From Arthrobacter burdickii (lineage in GTDB: Bacteria; Actinomycetota; Actinomycetes; Actinomycetales; Micrococcaceae), in contig NZ_JAROCG010000001.1 of NCBI RefSeq assembly GCF_030433645.1, positions 2,852,001 to 2,916,000 of the forward strand: DNA of 64,000 nt, written 5' to 3'. A model generated the notes under the pieces. The model was not told the DNA's origin. It saw only the letters and a program-made list of their open reading frames with translations, and made no database searches. Below are positions 17,628-27,577 of this stretch, piece after piece. Made by a program: the position numbers and the translations under genes. Position 1 is the first letter of the stretch. Every line of letters starts with the position of its first letter.

Positions 17628-18581
17628 CTAGGCTGGGGCAGCCGCCCGGTTCCTGCCTTGGTACAGGCGACGGTAGCTGGAGGGCGTCGTGGTGAGTCTC
17701 CGCTCGAACTGGAGCCGGAAGTTCGCGGTTGTTCCCAGGCCGGTCCTTGCGGCTATGGCCTGCACCGTCAGATCAGTGGTCTCCAGGAGCCGGCATGCCT
17801 CCGCGATGCGTTGGTCGGTGAGCCACCGCAGCGGCGGCGTTCCTGCCTCGGACACGAATTTCCGGGTGAAGCTCCTGGGGGCCCACCCTGCATGGGCGGC
17901 AAGGGCGTCGACCGTGAGCGGCTCGGCCAGGTTCTGCCGGGCCCACGCACAGGTCTCGGCGAAGAGGTCCAGGGGCGCTGCGACCGGACGTTCGATGAAC
18001 TGGATCTGGCCCCCTTCCCTGTGCGGGGCCACGAGCATACGCCGTGCAATGCTGTTCGCAGCCTCGGTTCCATGGTCCTTCCGGACCAGATGTAGGCAAA
18101 GGTCGATGCCGGCCGCCACTCCGGCGCTCGTACTGATCCGGCCCTCGTCGATGTACAGAACACCTGCGTCGACCGAGACTCCTGGATACAGGGTCTGTAG
18201 GCGTTGGGCGTTCTTCCAGTGGGTAGTCGCCCTCTTACCGTCCAGCAGGCCTGCAGCAGCGAGAGCGAAGGCTCCGGTGCAGACCGACACCACGCGAGCG
18301 CCACGCGCCGCCGCGTCGCGAAGGGCCTGGCAGACATCCGGAGGAGGATCGTTCAACGGCGCGTAACCGGGCACCACGATGGTGTCCGCCGACAGTAAGG
18401 CGTCGAGCCCATCCTGGGCTTGAATGGAGTACCCGGAGGTGGTGGGGACCAGCCCGGGCTCCGCTGCACAAACCCGGAAGGAGTATCTCTCCCGCTCATC
18501 CTCATGGCCGAAAACCTGGGCCGGGATCGCGAGGTCGAAGGCCACCACGTTGGGCAAGGCCAGGGCGACGACTCGGTGCAT
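17628..18581 (-). CDS. AraC-family regulator with N-terminal GATase1-like domain (FtrA type)
   Basis: 317 residues: a DJ-1/PfpI-like sensor half (VVALALPNVVAFDLAIPAQVFG, VVSVCTGAFALAAAGLLDGK, TSAGVAAGIDLCLHLV) and a C-terminal pair of AraC HTH motifs (LTVDALAAHAGWAPRSFTRKF, LTVQAIAARTGLGTTANFRLQF). Proteins of this layout activate stress or catabolic genes. ATG 18581 begins exactly at the domain, and TACAGT (18593-18588) lies six bases upstream with no ribosome binding site, so the mRNA is probably leaderless. It converges on the membrane-anchored protein that shares its sensor domain. Confidence 0.88.
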   Translation of the reverse strand: MHRVVALALPNVVAFDLAIPAQVFGHEDERERYSFRVCAAEPGLVPTTSGYSIQAQDGLDALLSADTIVVPGYAPLNDPPPDVCQALRDAAARGARVVSVCTGAFALAAAGLLDGKRATTHWKNAQRLQTLYPGVSVDAGVLYIDEGRISTSAGVAAGIDLCLHLVRKDHGTEAANSIARRMLVAPHREGGQIQFIERPVAAPLDLFAETCAWARQNLAEPLTVDALAAHAGWAPRSFTRKFVSEAGTPPLRWLTDQRIAEACRLLETTDLTVQAIAARTGLGTTANFRLQFERRLTTTPSSYRRLYQGRNRAAAPA

Positions 18582-18749
18582 GGGACCACTGTACTGACCG
18601 GCGGCTTCATCGACCCTTGTCGGCGTCCCTGTCGCACTGCCCGCCAGCGTCACCCCGTCCGACGACGGGCTCCCCTGCCGCACCCGACCCAGCCGGCCAG
18701 CTGCTCCGGGAGGGCCTCAAAATGTCAGTGGCAGGCGAGAAAATAGGAC

Positions 18750-20165
18750 ATGGACGGCAGCGAAGAAGCTCTGAGGGAAGCAGTCGCACATCGCTGTGGC
18801 GCTGCATCAGCCTCCGCTGTCCGTCATCTCGGCGTGCGGGATCTCATCGACGCGGTCGGTTCCATTCGATCCGGCAGCGGAAGCGCCGAACTGATCGACC
18901 AGGTGCGTGACCTCGAAGACCTCAAGTCTGCCGTCGCCGCACTTCAGGCCAGGCTCGCCGTTGCGTTCGACGTGTCTGAGCGCCGCACGCAGGCTGAGGC
19001 GGGCGTTCCCGCTGCAGAGCAGGGGCAGGGCGTCGGCGCGCAGATCGCCCTCGCCCGCCGCGAGTCCCCGTCCCGCGGGAGTCGCCTGCTGGGTCTGGCC
19101 AGGGCGCTCGTCACGGAGATGCCGCACACCCTGGCCGCGCTGGAGACAGGCCGGCTGAACGAATGGCGCGCAACGCTCCTGGTGAGGGAGACGGCGTGCG
19201 TGAGCGCCTCGGATCGCTGTGCGGTGGATGAGGAGCTGTCGGCCGATACAGGGACCTTCGTGGGCGCCGGCGATCGTGCGATCGTCGCCGCCGCCCGAAC
19301 GGCGTCGTACCGCAGGGATCCTCGCTCAGTCACGGACCGGGCACGCCACGCAGCCGGTGAGCGGCATGTCAGTCTGCGCCCGGCGCCCGACACGATGGCC
19401 TACCTGACAGCCCTGCTTCCCGTCGCCGAAGGCGTGGCGGTGTACGCAGAACTCGCCCGGCATGCAGATTCCCTGCGTTCAGACGGGGATGCCCGTAGCC
19501 GCGGTCAGGTCATGGCGGATGCGCTGGTCGAACGGACCACCGGCACGCCGGGAGGCATCTCCGGGGTGGAGATCCAGCTCATCATGACGGACCGCACGCT
19601 CTTTGAGGGAGACAGCGAACCGGCCCGTCTCGCCGGGTACGGCGTCGTTCCAGGCGGTTGGGCTCGGACGCTGGTGACTCCGCACCTGTCCGATTCCAGG
19701 AAGGACTTCCAAGCCTGGCTCCGGCGCCTGTATACCGCCCCCGGAAGCGGCGAGCTCCTCGCCGTAGACTCCCGGGCCCGGCTCTTCTCGGCAGGCCAAC
19801 GCCGTTTCATCGAAGCTCGGGATCACTCTTGCAGAACGCCCTATTGTGACGCGCCTATCCGCCACTACGACCACATCGTCCCCTGGCGCGACGGCGGACC
19901 CACGAGTCTTTCCAACAGCGCCGGTCTCTGTGAAGCCTGCAACCACACGAAGGAACTTCAAGGCTGGATGGTGAGGGCAGTCCCCGCTGTCCGGCATGCA
20001 CTTGAAGTTCGCACTCCCACCGGCCACACGTACAGGTCGACAGCGCCTCCTCCGCCGGGCAACGGCGTTGAAGTGGGCGACGTGTCGTTGCGGCGGTATC
20101 GGCGGCTGATGCGCCGACACATCAAGGCGCTCCGCGCCGATCGTCTGGACAAGCTCGCCGCCTGA
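18750..20165 (+). CDS. DUF222 / HNH endonuclease signature protein (13E12 family)
   Basis: 471 residues. The helical DUF222 region occupies most of the length, and the C-terminus carries an HNH zinc nuclease core ([36 protein letters not shown]). These genes are multicopy in actinobacteria; a mobile or repair role has been suggested but not settled. The core residues look intact. Ends with a basic tail after the HNH. Confidence 0.88.
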   Translation: MDGSEEALREAVAHRCGAASASAVRHLGVRDLIDAVGSIRSGSGSAELIDQVRDLEDLKSAVAALQARLAVAFDVSERRTQAEAGVPAAEQGQGVGAQIALARRESPSRGSRLLGLARALVTEMPHTLAALETGRLNEWRATLLVRETACVSASDRCAVDEELSADTGTFVGAGDRAIVAAARTASYRRDPRSVTDRARHAAGERHVSLRPAPDTMAYLTALLPVAEGVAVYAELARHADSLRSDGDARSRGQVMADALVERTTGTPGGISGVEIQLIMTDRTLFEGDSEPARLAGYGVVPGGWARTLVTPHLSDSRKDFQAWLRRLYTAPGSGELLAVDSRARLFSAGQRRFIEARDHSCRTPYCDAPIRHYDHIVPWRDGGPTSLSNSAGLCEACNHTKELQGWMVRAVPAVRHALEVRTPTGHTYRSTAPPPPGNGVEVGDVSLRRYRRLMRRHIKALRADRLDKLAA

Positions 20166-20372
20166 CGCACGCGCCGGCTGATCGGGATGTCACGCGGTTG
20201 GGAATGCCTGCTGCCCCATGATGAGCTCGAGGGCCGACACCGGCAGGGAATGGGAGGCAACGACGTTCACCCTCGCAGACACCTGCGTCTCCGTCGAAAG
20301 CACCGGTGAACACGGGTCAGACATAGGCACCCAGTAGCTGGATCTGATCGCGCAGCTTGCCCTCCACCACAT

Positions 20373-20936
20373 TCACTTTCTGTAGCCGAACCGCTGAGGA
20401 CGCGAACGCCGCAACCCCGAAAGTCGCGGGGGCCACTGCGCACACGAGGAAAAAGAGGCCCTCAGTGGATCACGAAGGAAACCACAAATATCGAAGAGGA
20501 TGACCATCGCCGTCCCGGCGGGCAGGACACGCAAGGCTAGCGAGTACGCCCTCTCGTAATGTGCGAGTTCATCACGCCAGTCGCTGAAAAGACTGGCGAG
20601 TGGCAGAACGCCTGTGCGGAGCGCATAGTGCAGTTGAATTCTGTGTTCCTCCAGCATCCTCACGGTGAGTGCATGGGCCGGTACTGGTTTGAGCGCCACC
20701 ATGATGCCCGACGTCAGGAGCTGTACCGCTGAGGACAGGTGAAGTTCGTAGGTAGTACCCCGATAGAGATTCAGAAGCAGGACCAGGCAGCAAGGCAGGA
20801 AGGTCATCGAACACGCGGCGAGAAGCCACAACAGACCGCCTCTGAGCAGCGAGCGGCCATGGGTATAGGAACGGAAGACAAGACATACAACAGTAGTGAA
20901 TACCTGCCTGCTCGTGGCACTACCCGTCGAATGCAA
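20373..20936 (-). CDS. Hypothetical membrane protein
   Basis: 187 residues with two hydrophobic stretches (GGLLWLLAACSMTFLPCCLVLLLNLY and LRVLPAGTAMVILFDICGF) separated by a charged helical region (MLEEHRIQLHYAL, SDWRDELAHYERAYSLALR). I recognise no family. The DNA here is AT-richer than the neighbours and codon use is less GC-biased, so it may be acquired or a relic. The exact start is unsure; an SD is not obvious. Could be non-coding. Confidence 0.35.
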   Translation of the reverse strand: MHSTGSATSRQVFTTVVCLVFRSYTHGRSLLRGGLLWLLAACSMTFLPCCLVLLLNLYRGTTYELHLSSAVQLLTSGIMVALKPVPAHALTVRMLEEHRIQLHYALRTGVLPLASLFSDWRDELAHYERAYSLALRVLPAGTAMVILFDICGFLRDPLRASFSSCAQWPPRLSGLRRSRPQRFGYRK

Positions 20937-21262
20937 GTACTTAACAGCGCCCAGAATAAAGGAAATGAAATGCTAGATTGCTTAGCGGAATGACCGGAAA
21001 GATTAGGCTAGTTAGCAAATAACGGCACAATAACCCTAGGCTACTTAGTAATCAACTCCGAGAAAGCGCTTGCGCCGATCAACCCCGAACGCTAATACTC
21101 GCCAGTACGAAATAAGGCCCCTACTATGTGTGCATTGGGTGTGGCTGGGGTCACATAGGGCAAGCCCTATCCCGTTTTCGGGCCGGCCGGAACGCAGCGT
21201 TGAGTTCCGGATTCAATGAACGACCCGAGCAGTTCCTCTGCCTGGGTGATTAGGGGGTAGTT
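20937..21262. other. AT-richer intergenic stretch with spaced TAG-N6-TAG repeats
   Basis: No gene is visible. Three related 12-mers (TAGATTGCTTAG at 20974, TAGGCTAGTTAG at 21004, TAGGCTACTTAG at 21037) lie 30 and 33 bp apart, about three helical turns. The last 20 bases (GATTAGGGGGTAG) contain the ribosome binding site of the DUF1508 gene. Confidence 0.5.
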
Positions 21263-21505
21263 ATGGCTGGAACGTTCGAGCTTTTCCAGGACGGTGGAGT
21301 TTCCTTCAGGTTCAGGTTGAAAGCGTCCGATGGGACGGTCGTGGCCGTGTCCGGGCAGTTCTCGGATAAAGCGTCAGCGGTGGAGGGTATTCGCGTGGTC
21401 CGTGAGTGCGCTGGGACGGGGCTGATCACGGACCTCTGCCCGAAGATGTCCCGCAAAGCAGTAACGAAGCCAGCACCCTCATCGGCGTACTCGGACGCGT
21501 CATAA
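21263..21505 (+). CDS. DUF1508 (YegP-like) small protein
   Basis: 80 residues. The DUF1508 unit is readable as FELFQDGGVSFRFRLKASDGTVVAVSGQFSDKASAVEGI followed by VVRECA. The family is a small alpha/beta protein, single or tandem, of unknown function. One unit is present. A strong G-rich SD (AGGGGG) precedes the ATG. It sits alone in an AT-richer accessory stretch. Confidence 0.75.
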   Translation: MAGTFELFQDGGVSFRFRLKASDGTVVAVSGQFSDKASAVEGIRVVRECAGTGLITDLCPKMSRKAVTKPAPSSAYSDAS

Positions 21506-21838
21506 ACCCCTCAGTCCAAGTGTGGCCGCCTGCTAAGGGCAATGCCCGATAGACGCCAGACCGTCTGATACTTGAAGCGCTTACAGCGCCCGGCCAAGAT
21601 ATGCCGGAGCTGCGGAACGACAACTCGCTTCGAGATCTGGTTTTCGGTCTTCCGGGTAGGGATGACGCGCCCATACGCGCGGTTGTCGAGGATGGCTGAA
21701 CGTGAACGTTCACCACTTCCGGCAATTACTTGCTGCGTGAATCAGGAAAACAAGTAGTAGCTACTCATGCGGGACACGTCGGCGGCAGTCACTGTTGGTG
21801 AAGACACGGAAGTGTCTCGTGAGACGTAAGGAGCAGAC
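21506..21838 (+). promoter_or_regulatory. Intergenic region with overlapping dyads upstream of the BldC-like gene
   Basis: No convincing gene in this stretch. Near its end AGACAC-GGAA-GTGTCT (21802-21817) overlaps GTCTC-GT-GAGAC (21814-21825). The SD TAAGGAG (21827-21833) follows directly. The two dyads share GTCT, so they could be alternative hairpins in the leader or an operator for the HTH protein. Confidence 0.45.
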
Positions 21839-22036
21839 GTGACAATGGTGCAGAATAATTCAACGGAGAACCTGCTGACAGTTGCGGAGATCGCGGCCCG
21901 GATGCGGGTCTCGAAGATGACGGTGTACCGTCTGGTGCAGTCCGGAGCAATGCACGGGATTCGGTTTGGCCGCTCCTACAGGGTGACCGAAACAGCCGTG
22001 CAGCAGTACCTCGAAGCCGTCAACTCCGGGCACTGA
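21839..22036 (+). CDS. Excisionase/BldC-like helix-turn-helix protein
   Basis: 65 residues, one MerR-type winged HTH: LLTVAEIAARMRVSKMTVYRLVQSG then IRFGRSYRVTETAVQQYL. Small proteins of this kind include BldC, which binds DNA cooperatively, and phage or ICE excisionases. No integrase is nearby, so a regulator is more likely. The start is GTG 21839 or ATG 21845; TAAGGAG is five bases before the GTG. Overlapping dyads just upstream may be its own operator. Confidence 0.8.
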   Translation: MTMVQNNSTENLLTVAEIAARMRVSKMTVYRLVQSGAMHGIRFGRSYRVTETAVQQYLEAVNSGH

Positions 22037-22150
22037 TCCACCCCTCGTCGCCAACCTCGGTGGCACGACACCCGCGCACCGGGAGTCGTCGTTGTTGGCG
22101 GCGGGGTGGACGGTCCGGACACGGCGTTCATGGGTCTGCTCTGGTTCCGG

Positions 22151-22586
22151 TCACTCCTGTTCTTGGGCAGTGGAAGGCTTCGTACCCAACAGCATGTTGA
22201 GTCCCCATCCGAACATCGTGATGAAAATTATGGCTCCCGCCATGGACAGCAGTAGTGGGGGTCCGGTCAGTATGCCGAGACTGACGATGAGGGTTGTCGC
22301 GCCAGCTGGTGGGTGCGGCCTCTTTGCCCACGTCAGCACCAGGGTTGTCACTGCGACCGACAGGCTCCTGCCAGGAGGTGCGCGATGGTCAGGCCTCCGG
22401 CAGGAGCCGATGGATCATCCTGCAAGCCGAATCCATAGAGGCGGGGAACAACCAGGGGGCGTGAAGAGCCAGGCCGACGGCTCCGCTTGCTGCAAGGACG
22501 ATCAGGGACAGCGTCGCGGCGTACAATCCACCGCCAAGACGGCTGCCCGAGCCTGCGAGACGCACATGGAGTGACTTCTTCGTCAT
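22151..22586 (-). pseudogene. HPP-family membrane protein, decayed
   Basis: Pieces of an HPP-family integral membrane protein lie in three frames. The N-terminal piece starts at ATG 22586 (MTKKSLHVRL, then ALHAPWLFPAS). A middle piece (LQDDPSAPAGGLTIAHLLAGA) and the C-terminal piece with the name motif KRPHPPAGATTLIV follow in other frames. At least two frameshifts, near 22430 and 22370, and probably a deletion of helices between middle and end disrupt it. The normal family length is well over 150 residues; what is left could encode about 145. An SD (AAAGGGAATTG) remains. HPP proteins have been linked to nitrite transport in plastids. Confidence 0.7.
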
Positions 22587-22731
22587 CAATTCCCTTTCGA
22601 TCCTGTGAGCCCACTCCGGAGCCGCCGAAGTAGCTGACGAAGCCATGACAGCCGCCCTGGGCATCGGGTGACCCACGGCGTCCGTGAAGGCCGCAGGGGT
22701 GAGGCGCCGCCGGCACCCCGCAGACCATGGG

Positions 22732-23193
22732 TCACTCAGCGACGATGAGGGCTTGTGGAGCTGCTTGTTTCATGCGGGTCTGCAGCCATTTGAGTTGGGT
22801 TTTGGTTTGTCCGTCACAGTTGGTCACCACGTCCAACAGGTCCTTGTCCCTGAGCCCCTGGGCTGCTTGTTTGATCATGGTCCAGGTGATGTCGACCAGA
22901 CTCGCGAGAAGGTAGAGGTCCTGCAGATCCCGCAGGAGTCCGACAGGTCCTGATCGGATTTCGGACAGTCCGTCGGCATGCAGGCGTTCAGGTTCGTCGT
23001 CCTTATCCACCTCGCCGTATCGTTCGATGACCGGAGCCAGGGCTTGCTGGTGTCCATCGCACTGCGCCGCAAGGGCCTGACATATGAAGTAGACGTCAGG
23101 TTCATGCCCGTGTCCTTCGGACACCTGCCGAAAAGACCGGGCAAGGGTGGCCTCGGACTTGTGCAGCAGGCCGAGGTAGACAGGAAGCCTCAT
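22732..23193 (-). CDS. Helical protein co-translated with the molybdopterin oxidoreductase
   Basis: 153 residues, almost entirely helical, with a His/Glu-rich first half (LLHKSEATLARSFRQVSEGHG, HQQALAPVIERYGE) and a C-terminal long helix (DLLDVVTNCDGQTKTQLKWLQTRMKQA). The pattern resembles ferritin-like four-helix bundles, but a full EXXH pair is not evident and no named family is recognised. Its ATG overlaps the stop of the oxidoreductase by four bases (ATGA), so the two are made together and may form a complex. Confidence 0.6.
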   Translation of the reverse strand: MRLPVYLGLLHKSEATLARSFRQVSEGHGHEPDVYFICQALAAQCDGHQQALAPVIERYGEVDKDDEPERLHADGLSEIRSGPVGLLRDLQDLYLLASLVDITWTMIKQAAQGLRDKDLLDVVTNCDGQTKTQLKWLQTRMKQAAPQALIVAE

Positions 23194-25691
23194 GAATGTT
23201 CCTCCTCCGTCGCGACCATCGGCGGATCCACGGGCGCCATGGTTTCCTTGGCCTGGGCTGCGGGTCCACCGACCGTGGGCAGCACGTGCTTGCGATTCCC
23301 GCCCCGTTCCGCGGGGCGTGAGGCGGTGGTGGTCGGGGCCAAAGACTGCCCGACCCCGTCGGCGATCTTCTCGACGCGGACGGCCGCATTTTTCAGCACG
23401 GGTTGTTTGGAGACCGGATCCCACTCGGTGATGGTGAGTTCGTTCGCGGCCCGGTACCTCGTGTTCGGCGCTGCGCCTCCGCTCGTGCCTTCGTCCCAGT
23501 ACCCATAGTGGAACGGGGCGAAGATGCTGCCATCCCGGATCCCGCTGACTCGCACGGGGGCGGTGATATGCCCGCGTCGGGATTCGACCCGCACGATGTC
23601 GCCTTCGATCAGCCCGTGGGACTCGGCGTCGTTGACGGACATCTCCACCCAGGCATCGGGTGCGGCGTGGTTGAGCTGCGGGGACCTGGCGGTCTTGGTA
23701 CGGGTATGGAAGTGATACACGGTGCGCCCCGTCGTGAATCTGAAGGGGTAGTCCTCGTCCGGTGTCTCGTGTGCCGGCTGGTACGGCGCGGTCTTGAAGA
23801 TCGCGCGCCCCGCGGGCTTCATCGCCTTATAGGTTTCCGGGCCGATTGTCGCACCGGTCAGCAGGTCATGCCCGTACGTTTCGCAATATTCCGGGTCGGT
23901 GGCGAACACCCCGTCCCGGTACAGCCGCACCACTCCGTCGGGGTGGTCCTCGTTGCACGGCCACGGGACACCGCTGCCGCCGCGGAGCTTGTCATAGGTG
24001 ATGCCGGTGTAGTCACATGGACGACCACGGGTGCATTCCTTCCAGGCGTTGAAAACATCCTCCGGCCCCTTCCAGTCCAGCAGGGGTGTTCCATCAAGTC
24101 GGGTGAAGCCCATGCGCCTGGAGTAGTCCAGGAACGTGTCGAGGTCGCTGCGGGCCTCCCCCGGCGGATCGATTGCCTGCTCCGACAGGTGCACGGTGCG
24201 GTTGACGTTGGTGAACGTCCCGGTCTTCTCACCCCACCCGGCGGCGGGCAGGACGACATCGGCGTAGCGGGCGGTCTCGGTCAGATAGAGATCCTGCACC
24301 ACCAGGAACAGGCTCGAACTGGCGAGGATGTCCCGGATGCGGGGCAGTTGCGGCATGGACACCGCCGGGTTCGTGGCCGAGATCCACAGGAACTCGATCG
24401 AGCCCTGTTCGACGTACCGGAAGATCTGCATCGCGTGGGTGGGCGGAGACCAGTGCGGAATGATTACCGAATCGACGTTCCACAGGTCCGCCAACTCCTG
24501 GACGTGCTCGGGGTTCTCCCAGTTCCGGAATCCGGACAGGTCCCCGTCGGCCCCGCACTCGCGGTTGTTCTGCGCCGTGGGCTGCCCGTTCATCTGCAGG
24601 ATCCCGCACCCGGGCCTGCCGATCAGCCCGCGCAGCATGTGCAGATTGTTCACCGCACACGAGGACGCCGTGGCCTGGGAGGACTGGTAGAAGCCCTGCA
24701 GGACCGTGGACAGAACCCGGTCCGACGTGCCGAAGATCTCGGCCGCGCGGCGCACGTCCTCTGCGTCGACGCCACACGTCTCCGCCACGGAATCCAGGGT
24801 CCACGGCTCGACGGTAGTGCGCAGCTCATCCATGTTCATGGTGTGCTGGTCGATGTAGTCCTGGTCGATCCACCCGTTGGTGAACAGTTCGCGTACCAGC
24901 CCGTGCATCAGCGCCAGGTTCGTACCGGGCCGGACCGCCAGGTGCACCTCCGCGTGGCGGGCGACGTCGGTCAACCTGGGGTCCACGCATACGATCCTCG
25001 GCTTGTCCGGGCCGGTGATCCGATCAAGGACCCGCGCCCAGAGCACGGTCTGCGTTTCGGCCATGTTGTGCCCGAACAGGAACATGGCGTCGCACTCATC
25101 GATGTCGACGTAGCTACCCGGTTGACCGTCCGAGCCGAAGGATTCCTTCATGGCCGTAGCCGCTGTCGCCGTGCACAACCGGGTGTTGCCATCCATGTGC
25201 GGGGTGCCGATGCCGGCTTTCCCGACGATCGCCTGCGCGTAGTACTCCTCGAGGAACAACTGCCCGCTCGTATAGAAGCCGTGGGACAAGGGGCCCTTGT
25301 TCTCGAGCAGGGTCTTGCTGCGGGAAACGATCCGCTGCATCGCTGTGTCCCAGTCCGACTCCACCAGCACCCCGTTCTCCCGGACCAGGGGTCGGGTGAG
25401 GCGGTCCTTGTTGTCCACGCCCTGCCAGCTCGCGAACAAACCCTTCGGTCCCAGCCGACCATGGTTCACGATATCCATCGCCCTGCCACGGACCCCCACC
25501 ATCGACCCGTCCTTGACAGCGATGTCGATGCCGCACCCGTTGCTGCACAACACGCAAGCGGACTGCACCCACCGCTCGACGTCGGACTCGTGGATGCCCT
25601 CGGCCAGGACCTGGTCCACCCGCACCGGCCACCGCTCATCGCGGGCATAGGGAGTGCGGGTGCCCCATATCTCGGCAATACGATCAACCAT
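23190..25691 (-). CDS. Molybdopterin oxidoreductase, assimilatory nitrate reductase/formate dehydrogenase-like
   Basis: 833 residues with a bis-MGD oxidoreductase layout: N-terminal cluster site (ACVLCSNGCGIDI), substrate domains (HMDGNTRLC, LFGHNMAETQTVLW, ADVVLPAAGWGEKTGTFTN) and the C-terminal dinucleotide-binding domain (VEMSVNDAESHGLIEGDIVRVESRRG). The usual fourth cluster Cys is replaced by Gly (NHGRLGPKG), and where NapA-type enzymes have Cys before Tyr there is Ser (QPGSYVDI), so neither cluster nor Mo ligation is standard. No Tat signal, hence cytoplasmic. ATG 25691 has GGAGGG eight bases upstream. Substrate unknown. Confidence 0.8.
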   Translation of the reverse strand: MVDRIAEIWGTRTPYARDERWPVRVDQVLAEGIHESDVERWVQSACVLCSNGCGIDIAVKDGSMVGVRGRAMDIVNHGRLGPKGLFASWQGVDNKDRLTRPLVRENGVLVESDWDTAMQRIVSRSKTLLENKGPLSHGFYTSGQLFLEEYYAQAIVGKAGIGTPHMDGNTRLCTATAATAMKESFGSDGQPGSYVDIDECDAMFLFGHNMAETQTVLWARVLDRITGPDKPRIVCVDPRLTDVARHAEVHLAVRPGTNLALMHGLVRELFTNGWIDQDYIDQHTMNMDELRTTVEPWTLDSVAETCGVDAEDVRRAAEIFGTSDRVLSTVLQGFYQSSQATASSCAVNNLHMLRGLIGRPGCGILQMNGQPTAQNNRECGADGDLSGFRNWENPEHVQELADLWNVDSVIIPHWSPPTHAMQIFRYVEQGSIEFLWISATNPAVSMPQLPRIRDILASSSLFLVVQDLYLTETARYADVVLPAAGWGEKTGTFTNVNRTVHLSEQAIDPPGEARSDLDTFLDYSRRMGFTRLDGTPLLDWKGPEDVFNAWKECTRGRPCDYTGITYDKLRGGSGVPWPCNEDHPDGVVRLYRDGVFATDPEYCETYGHDLLTGATIGPETYKAMKPAGRAIFKTAPYQPAHETPDEDYPFRFTTGRTVYHFHTRTKTARSPQLNHAAPDAWVEMSVNDAESHGLIEGDIVRVESRRGHITAPVRVSGIRDGSIFAPFHYGYWDEGTSGGAAPNTRYRAANELTITEWDPVSKQPVLKNAAVRVEKIADGVGQSLAPTTTASRPAERGGNRKHVLPTVGGPAAQAKETMAPVDPPMVATEEEHS

Positions 25692-25734
25692 GGCCACTAC
25701 CCTCCATTGCAGCTGCTCCGTCTGATCTCACGGT

Positions 25735-26226
25735 TCAATGCTTCCTGCCCCCGACACCTGGCACGGACGCCACCTGTGTCATCCACGCCGCGACCTGGGT
25801 GTCGTCGAGGTCTTCTTCCGACTCGAGCTCCACACCCCGCGTCGACTTGCCCATCCCCACCGGTGTCGTCGGCGGTGCCGGTTCGAGCGCCGCGCCATTG
25901 ATGAACATGAGCTTGACGTGGCCGGCGAAGCCGCCGCAGCTGAAGCACCACCCGTCGCCCACGCCGTAGTACGCCATGCCCCACTTCACGCAGCGCTGCA
26001 GGTCGGGCAGCGTCTTGGCCGCCAGGGAATCGACCGCTTCGGCGATGCCGCGCTGAGGCTGCGGCAGGCTGGCGATGTAGGCGAAGACGGGCTTGTCCCC
26101 GACCGCCGCGTTCGTGGGGCTTGCCCGGCCCGTCATGGCTTCCGGCAGTGTCCAGGCGGCGCCCTGAACCGCGGCCCTGGTGGCCGCACTCGGGACCTCG
26201 CTCTTCAGGTCTTCCTCGCTGTCCAT
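25735..26226 (-). CDS. DUF1801-family protein
   Basis: 163 residues. The DUF1801 (YdhG-like) core is seen in FAYIASLPQPQRGIAEAVDSLAAKTLP, CVKWGMAYYGV, FSCGGFAGHVKLMFINGA. The family is a small alpha/beta fold of unknown function. A leading segment of about 50 residues is low-complexity. ATG 26226 is chosen because TACCAT (26238-26233) is exactly six bases upstream and no SD exists, pointing to a leaderless mRNA; a TTG at 26310 is also open. It ends 44 bp before the oxidoreductase on the same strand. Confidence 0.7.
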   Translation of the reverse strand: MDSEEDLKSEVPSAATRAAVQGAAWTLPEAMTGRASPTNAAVGDKPVFAYIASLPQPQRGIAEAVDSLAAKTLPDLQRCVKWGMAYYGVGDGWCFSCGGFAGHVKLMFINGAALEPAPPTTPVGMGKSTRGVELESEEDLDDTQVAAWMTQVASVPGVGGRKH

Positions 26227-26408
26227 GGCGAGATGGTAGTCCTTCGACACTGCGGATGGAGCGATAGCGCATGCCTTCTGGGACAGAATGCGGAAAATGG
26301 TTCTGGGCAAACCCTCAGACGGAGGCCGCCCTGGAATGGATCACGGGTTACTCGAGCTGATCCGACGTCGACTCCAACGAGCCTGCCACTTCACAGGCTG
26401 CACGAAAA

Positions 26409-26447
26409 CGGAGAGCCCAGTTGGACGACGTCCAACCAGGCTCTCCG
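26409..26447 (-). terminator. Rho-independent terminator of nrdHIEF
   Basis: Arms CGGAGAGCC / GGCTCTCCG (26409-26417 / 26439-26447) enclose GTTGGAC / GTCCAAC. On the reverse strand TTTT follows directly. It lies 60 bp past the nrdF stop. Confidence 0.9.
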
Positions 26448-26506
26448 CATCCTTCAACTAAGCCCGCATCTCGCAGCGCCTAGCGATCTGACTTGTCACT
26501 GGGCTG

Positions 26507-27566
<1,060 letters not shown>

Positions 27567-27577
27567 GACTTAGTTGC

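Noticed and set aside
22092-22574. Forward-strand open frame of 160 codons
   Set aside because: Opposite the HPP-family remnants, which carry the recognisable HPPAGAT motif; the forward frame has no family signal.
23403-25901. Forward-strand open frame of 832 codons
   Set aside because: Antisense of the molybdopterin oxidoreductase; composition and lack of motifs mark it as a shadow frame.
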